NCBI GenBank assembly: GCA_018902385.1
Contig: JABSSW010000003.1
Location: forward strand, 806,001-870,000
Reading direction: 5' to 3'
From: Physcia stellaris
Lineage: Eukaryota > Ascomycota > Lecanoromycetes > Caliciales > Physciaceae
DNA length: 64,000 nt
Positions within the stretch are counted from its first letter, which is position 1, and every line of letters begins with the position of its first letter. The notes beneath the pieces are model-generated. The model did not search any database. It was not told the origin of the DNA and saw only the letters and a list, made by a program, of their open reading frames with translations. The translations under genes and the position numbers were made by a program. Of this stretch, positions 58,559 through 64,000 are shown piece by piece.

Positions 58559-59374
58559 GGGCAACTTGGCAACATGACCGCCTTTGAGCAAGGAGAGCCT
58601 TATCATGGAACGGAGTGGTAATGACATAGACATCGTCTTTTAGCATGCATGATACCCAGGGGGTTTGGCTTATGGGAGCATAGCGATGGTATTGGGGTCG
58701 TTCATCGATTAGGTAGATAGTGAGGCCAGCACCCGCCCTAGACGGTGTGAAATCGGCGTTTCCCTTCTCTGGGCTGTACACTTTTGTGAACATGAGTGGA
58801 TTGTGCAACTTTTGTTCTTCCCATGTCTGCCTACCGTTTGTCTGTTAACATTGTTTCTGCTCTTGGAGTCGTCGGGGCTAACCGGCGTCCCTATTCCCGT
58901 GCCCATTAGTGCCAGAAACGAAGCATTTGATATCGCAGCAAACCATCTAGATGATACAATTCCGAGTTTCTTTCGTGTATTACCTACTCTATATACCCTC
59001 TCACGCATGTGCTCGCCTCATATGTACAAAAGCCATGACCTCCCAAATCGAACCCCGAAACTCCGCTACATAATGGATAGCAAAACCTCCGATATTGCAA
59101 AAAAGTGGTATCACTGCGCCCCAAAAAATCAGATGAACAAGTAGGCTTTTTTTCCCCATCTTTTTTCTTTCCGGGTATTACCGCTGTCGTTCGTTTGCGT
59201 ATTGTGCATAGATGTGTGCTTGAGCTGGGCTGAGCGCCTTTTCCTCGGACATTTCAGCATAATTACCTCCCCACACCTCTCCCCCTTTTTTTCTCTCTGC
59301 TTCTTCTTCTTCGTAGTTAGCCGGGCCGCTTCCTCGAGTTATCTTCCTATTTGTCTTCCACGCTCTCCCTCCGC
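58559..59374. other. Intergenic
   Basis: Convergent 3' flanks of the glycosyltransferase and the Kelch gene; T/C-rich at 59145-59320. No gene seen. Confidence 0.55.
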
Positions 59375-61901
59375 TCAATCCCGATTAATAACCCTCAAGC
59401 TCCTCCTCGGATTCAGCAGCACCCCCACAAAAGTCGGTTCCCGCCCAGCCATCAAGTCCTCACTGCTGCTATTCGCCGTACTGTTGCCGCCCACAGGCAT
59501 GCCCTCTCCACTGTCATGATGCAGCCCCGCTATCGGCGGCACGGGCGGTATGCTCCCGTTGCCGCTATTCCCGCCGCTCGTCACGGCCGCGGTGCTGCTC
59601 TGCTCGGTCGATCTCTCCTTACTGGTCCTCGAGTCGGTCAAGAAGGCCGCTTTCTCACCGTGCATGTTCGCGCCGCCGCCGGTAAGCGCATTGCGCTGCG
59701 TCATCGCGACGTGGTTCTTGTAGAGTGCGAGCTGACGGCGGTAGACCCAGGCGCAGAAGCCGAGGTAGCAGGCCAGGACAAAGAAAAACCCGGCGACGAC
59801 GCCAGCGACGATGGCGGCGATGTTAGGTCCAGAATGGCCTTTTGAGGGCGCGGTTGTCGAGGAGGTGGTGCCTGTTTCTGTGACGACGGAGCCGTCGGCG
59901 CCGGTTATGGTGAAGGTGCCTTGGATGGTGTATGTTATTGGTTTCCCGGTTGCGAGTGGGCCGTCGGTGGCGGTTTTAGCAGGGGCGGTGATGGTTGCGC
60001 CGCCGGATGCGCCGCCGCCGATGATAGCCTGGACGGCGGCGGGGACTTCGTAGCCGTAGGAGCCGGAGAGGCCCATTGGATCCTTTTGCTGTGCGATTTG
60101 CTGGTTTTGGGGGTTGGATTGGGGATCGCCGCCGCTGAGAGCTTTAAAGGTATTTTGCCATGTTAGGTTTGTGGTGTCGAAGACGTAAACTCCAGTGTCA
60201 CAGATAGGATCAAGTGTTTTGTATCCTCCTATGCTGATGATCTGGCTGTCATAAAGGTTGCAGGTGTGCCCTACACGGGGTGGAGGCACAGACTGGTGGG
60301 TGGTGTCGACTTCAATCCAAGTGAATGACGGAATTGTCAAGATCCACATGTCTCCATATTGTGTCTGGTTCTCGGGTGGAATGAGATTCTGGCCACCGTA
60401 CATGTAGATATTTGTCGATGTGCCGTCTGGAGCTGAAGCTGCGACTGCGCAAGGGTTGACGCGGAGAATAGGCGATGTCCCGTTTGTAGACTGCTTGTAC
60501 CATGTCGAAGTGGCAATGTCATAGACGTCGACGATGTTCATTTGCGTCTGGAAAAGCGTTAGTCGCCGGAGTATTGGAAGTACGCTGTGAACAGGAACTC
60601 ACGTAAGAATTATTCGTCCCTCCGCCTAGATTGACAAGGATTCCGTCTGCACCAAAGCCTGGAACGTGCACAAGAGCACTGTCAGCTCTGTTCGGAAACT
60701 TCGCTTCATCTTGAATCCCTCCCTGCGTGATATTTCGCCATACACCATCCTCACCAGCAGTTTTCCCACCCCTCAAGCTTTCCACGCCGTCGTTGGTATA
60801 CCCAGGAAACGTGTATTCGACAAGAGATTTGAGATACACCCTCGGAATTGGAAGAGGCCATCCCTGCGTAGTGAAAGGGTCAAGATGACCTGCGAAATAG
60901 TAACCCCTCCCAAGTTCAGGTATACTAACACCAGCACCCTCAGCAGCTTGCTGTACTGGCTGGTCGCCGCCATCACTATAGTTTCCCACAGATGTTTTTG
61001 GGTTGTCGTGCTTCGTCCACTTCGCGTTCTTGATGTCATACGCCCATAGTGAGAATGGTGGGGGAAAAGCACGTGGTGCTGAAGACACCTCGCCGCCGTA
61101 AAGATATAATGTATCGTATGACTGCCAGAGATAGCCATTGGATACAGCTGGTATCTCAGATGGCTGCGGAAGTCCTTTCAATGGAGCGCTGGCGATGTCG
61201 AAGTCCTTAGTGAGATCCATGGAGAGGAAATCGTTTGTCCAGGTGCCGTCAGTCTGGTCAGCTGTTTCAGTTGCATGGCCGCCGAAAAGGTATATCGTTC
61301 CATTCACAAGGGCACTCTGTTGGCTCCAGCGATTGCATACATCAGTCGATGAAATGGATCTTTTGGCGGCCAGTGGCCCTGTCCGCGAAGGTATATCTTC
61401 AAAACCTGGACGCCCGATCACTCCAGCTTTGGCTCCAATTATGCTAGGACCTGGCTTTCCCAGTATGGGCATATCGTACAGCAAGGGCATCATGACCACC
61501 ATGAAGAAAGCCAAGAATAACAATCTGGTGAGGGTAGAAGATGAACGGGATCCTGGCACGGCGTCTATGTTTTCGACTAGATGTACTCTTCTGCGCGATT
61601 GATCTGAAGGCTTTTCATTGCCCAAGCTGAAGTAGTCTTCCTCCATGTTGTCGCTCGACGCGGCGAATGAAGCATGTGTTGATCGATTGCTCTCATCCAT
61701 GACACCGTCAACATCTACCTCTTTGAAAACTGATTGCCGTGGACACTGGCTCGGATTTGGCATCTTCTCGGCTATTGCCCGGAGCTGGGCGCGTGATGTT
61801 GGGTTGCCTCTCGTGCGCTTCACCGGTAGACCGAGATCCAATTTTGAGGATTGTTGTTGTGATGGGTGCGACTGTGTAGTGAAGGCAAACTCTCTAGGCA
61901 T
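59375..61901 (-). CDS. Kelch-repeat membrane protein
   Basis: Exons 61901-60603 and 60547-59375 (55 bp intron) give 823 residues. The N-terminal tail of about 120 residues is polar, with a membrane segment at about 124-142 (LTRLLFLAFFMVVMMPLLY). A beta-propeller domain follows, with Kelch-type motifs such as SALVNGTIYLFGGHA, LYLYGGEV, ILVNLGGGTNN, NIYMYGGQN and QIISIGGYKT. After a Thr/Gly-rich stalk a second membrane segment lies at about 675-701 (IAAIVAGVVAGFFFVLACYL), then a Ser-rich cytosolic tail. N-glycosylation sequons in the propeller fit an extracellular location. Fungal Kelch proteins of this layout are linked to polarity and cell-wall sensing; the precise role is unknown. Confidence 0.9.
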
Positions 61902-62702
61902 ACTTGCTAGAAGTCTCCATGCGAGTGAAATATTCTGCCATGGGAAGTCGGAAATGTACTAATATCCTCGGTGGCCCCGAGAGGTGAAGGTGCTCGTTAT
62001 TGCATCGTATGTTTCGTTGGTCAGGGTTTGGATTAGCGGACGCAGGGCAATCTAATCCTGGAGAGCATCAGGCTCAGGGGAGTTTCCTCCATCGCATCCC
62101 AGTGCGCATGACGCCAGCGGCAATTGGCTTGAATCTCGATTGCAGATGAAGGACTGGCCGAATGGCGAATGAGTGATTCTTTTCGGGCCAAGCTAGCAGC
62201 CGAAAGGGGAAGCTGAGGCAGCCGATCAAGTCATGGCTCGCATTGCATTTGACACTTGCCAGCGAAACCACCCTTGACCCTTCCTGGCAGTGGCACAACT
62301 CTTTAACCCTAAGAGATGTAGCAATTTTCACTTGGCTTCAATGAGAAACAGAAGGACGTCAAGGGCAATTCGTCCTGAAACTTTCTTGGTAAGGCTCCGA
62401 AGGAGTATCACGCCTTCCTCGGCACAACGATCTTCGAGACTGTTGTCATGCTAGATGCTGAAATTCAACAGCAAAGGGTCTAATTCCGGGAGCAATCTAG
62501 AGAGTAACTGAAAATGCAAAGACCTCAACCCGACAACATCATGTTCGTAACACCATTGCAAAGGTTGGAACAAAAGTCGTATGTGACGAGCAACGAGTCA
62601 CGGCACAATTCCAAACGAAGAGGACTACTCGTACACGACGTAATTAGCAAGGTAACAGAACAAGAAGGGAAGTCTGGATATATCCCTTTCCATTAATTCA
62701 TT
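61902..62702. other. Intergenic
   Basis: Upstream of the Kelch gene and downstream of the SGNH-like gene; both are on the minus strand. Nothing recognised. Confidence 0.5.
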
Positions 62703-63813
62703 TCATCTGTTGAAGGTGTTCGGCACCACCATCAACCCGTGCTCCTCATTATGCTCAATGAAAACGTCCAGCGCGACCTCGGCGAAAGCATCCTTCATAG
62801 CACTGTAGCCTTCTGACGTGGGATACATAGCAGTCTGACCAGCTTTCGAATCAAACCAAGGATCCTTGTCACAAATTCGATGCCAATCGAACTTCTTATC
62901 GACATCCACAAAAATGACACCGACTTCGTTTGCAATTTTACGGAGTTTGTCGTTCCACTCCGTGATAAAATTGTTGATATCTGCTTTGAGATCATGCGGT
63001 GGTAACAAGTGCTTATCGGGACATGAACTTTCAGTCAAAGAGTAGGTACGCGGAAACCCGATCACGTAAACTTTTCTGTTCTGATTTGGCGCGAGGTCAT
63101 GTGTTTGTATTTTTCTAAACAATGCTTCATACTCCTCTTGTATGTTCATGATGATCGTCCTGCCAGCAGCAATAGCATCTAATTCAATCCGAAGTCAGTA
63201 GGGTCGGTTAGGGATGTCTTTCTGGTATAACACCATTCGCAATGTCCAGAAGAAAGGGGGGAGACGTCGATATTTACTTACCCTGGCATCCTATGATATA
63301 CCATTGATTGTCCACGAAGGGTCCAACTACAGAATGTATGCATTTTTCGCCAATTTGAGTATATGAATGGTGTTCCTCGACGCCTATGCTAATCGTGACA
63401 AGATCCGGCTGACCAAAATCGTACCACACACGAGGAAGCGGAGAAAGAGACAATCCCGACTCGATTTGATCCCCAATTGATTTATAGCCAATGTCGAGAT
63501 TGCAGGCGGGAAAATTAAAGGTCTTTAGTCCTATACTGTCGCCGAATTCGTTGATGAATAGATATGGATAGGAGTTGACGGAGCGTTGACATCCGTAAAT
63601 GTCCGTCTGGTTTTCAATGTAGATATCACCGCCGCCAAAGCCGGCTGCTAGCCCACCTCCAAGGGCAGTATAATGATTAAAAATCTTATTGTTGGGATTG
63701 TGACCGCGATCGATGTACGTGGTGACTCCGTCCCGTTTATGCGGAGACCCAATAGCCAGAATTAGCTGGACTGAGAAAAGGGTGAGAGTATAGAGGTAAG
63801 CTAGAAAGAACAT
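62703..63813 (-). CDS. Secreted SGNH/GDSL-hydrolase-like protein, catalytic residues lost
   Basis: Exons 63813-63282 and 63178-62703 (103 bp intron) give 335 residues. A signal peptide of about 20 residues (MFFLAYLYTLTLFSVQLILA) is present. The fold is recognisable from the order of blocks of fungal secreted SGNH lipases/esterases: YTALGGGLAAGFGGG (block I, residues 48-62), C-x7-YP, FPACNLDI (block II), DLVTISIGVEEHHS (block III) and YPTSEGYSAM (block V). In active members these read GDS, CSGA, GGND and HP. Here the nucleophile Ser is Gly, GGND is absent and the catalytic His is Tyr, while the frame, signal peptide and cysteines are intact. This points to a pseudoenzyme rather than a decaying gene. 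Substrate or ligand is unknown. Confidence 0.82.
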
Positions 63814-64000
63814 TTTAGAGATGCTTGTAAGATTTCTATGGATTTAAAGACTTTCTATGGATGGAAAGATTTTCTATGGATTGATGATACCGTGAAAGAG
63901 AAATCCAGAAGGTGAGACGAAAGATATAGACCTTGAATATATAATATGTATAGAAATGTAGGTTGAGTTGCAAAGTATCCCATGGTCTGGTAATTAGTGG
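63814..64000. other. Upstream region of the SGNH-like gene with a short direct repeat
   Basis: The element tttctatggat occurs three times between 63832 and 63880, about 20-22 bases apart, directly upstream of the start codon. It may lie in the leader or promoter. Confidence 0.6.

Overview
The window is nuclear DNA of a filamentous ascomycete (Pezizomycotina). The evidence is short 46-110 bp GT-AG introns in most genes, intergenic gaps of 0.3-2.5 kb, and a fungus-specific gene set: alpha-1,3-glucan synthase, Zn2Cys6 regulator, Air1/2-type zinc-knuckle protein, Orm protein, glyoxylate-cycle isocitrate lyase and a sterol-glucosyltransferase-like GT1. A Leotiomycetes-type fungus is my guess, not proven. 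I see no rRNA, tRNA, CRISPR array or intact transposon.

Layout. 0-8 kb: an aldehyde dehydrogenase cut by the left edge (+), a delta-12-type fatty acid desaturase (-) with a one-base frame break, and an unrecognised membrane protein (+). 8.4-16.5 kb: a 13-exon alpha-1,3-glucan synthase (-) with one frame break and one GC-AG intron. 17-26.5 kb: a sparse accessory stretch with a small Zn2Cys6 protein (-), a secreted orphan (+), a relic of a STAND/NLR N-terminal domain (-), a three-exon orphan (+) and a single-pass PPxY membrane protein (-). 27-36.8 kb: isocitrate lyase (-), OTU protease (+), TPMT-like methyltransferase (-), MFS transporter (+), zinc-knuckle protein (-). 37-43 kb: Orm family regulator of sphingolipid synthesis (+), a small orphan (+), two short tandem-repeat tracts, glutamine synthetase (-). 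43-48.7 kb: gene-poor, with a Cys-rich small protein and a secreted-type orphan (+) with a frame break. 48.8-64 kb: a 1451-residue disordered protein with five copies of a short motif (+), a glycosyltransferase (+), a Kelch membrane protein (-) and a degenerate SGNH hydrolase (-).

The strongest unusual signal is in the glycosyltransferase at 54.2-58.6 kb. All seven of its introns end in the same about 30-base sequence, with CTGACT exactly 16 bases before the AG boundary. Several introns share internal sequence with each other and with the DNA just upstream of the start codon. This fits introner-like elements or local intron multiplication, and I see it in no other gene here. A second theme is three genes each broken by exactly one missing base; restoring one base brings every exon sum to a multiple of three. 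Two of the three lie at clear homopolymer runs and the third is next to one, so assembly error must be excluded before any is called a pseudogene. Lipid metabolism genes recur (fatty aldehyde oxidation, desaturation, sphingolipid control, sterol glucosylation), but they are dispersed and not a cluster.
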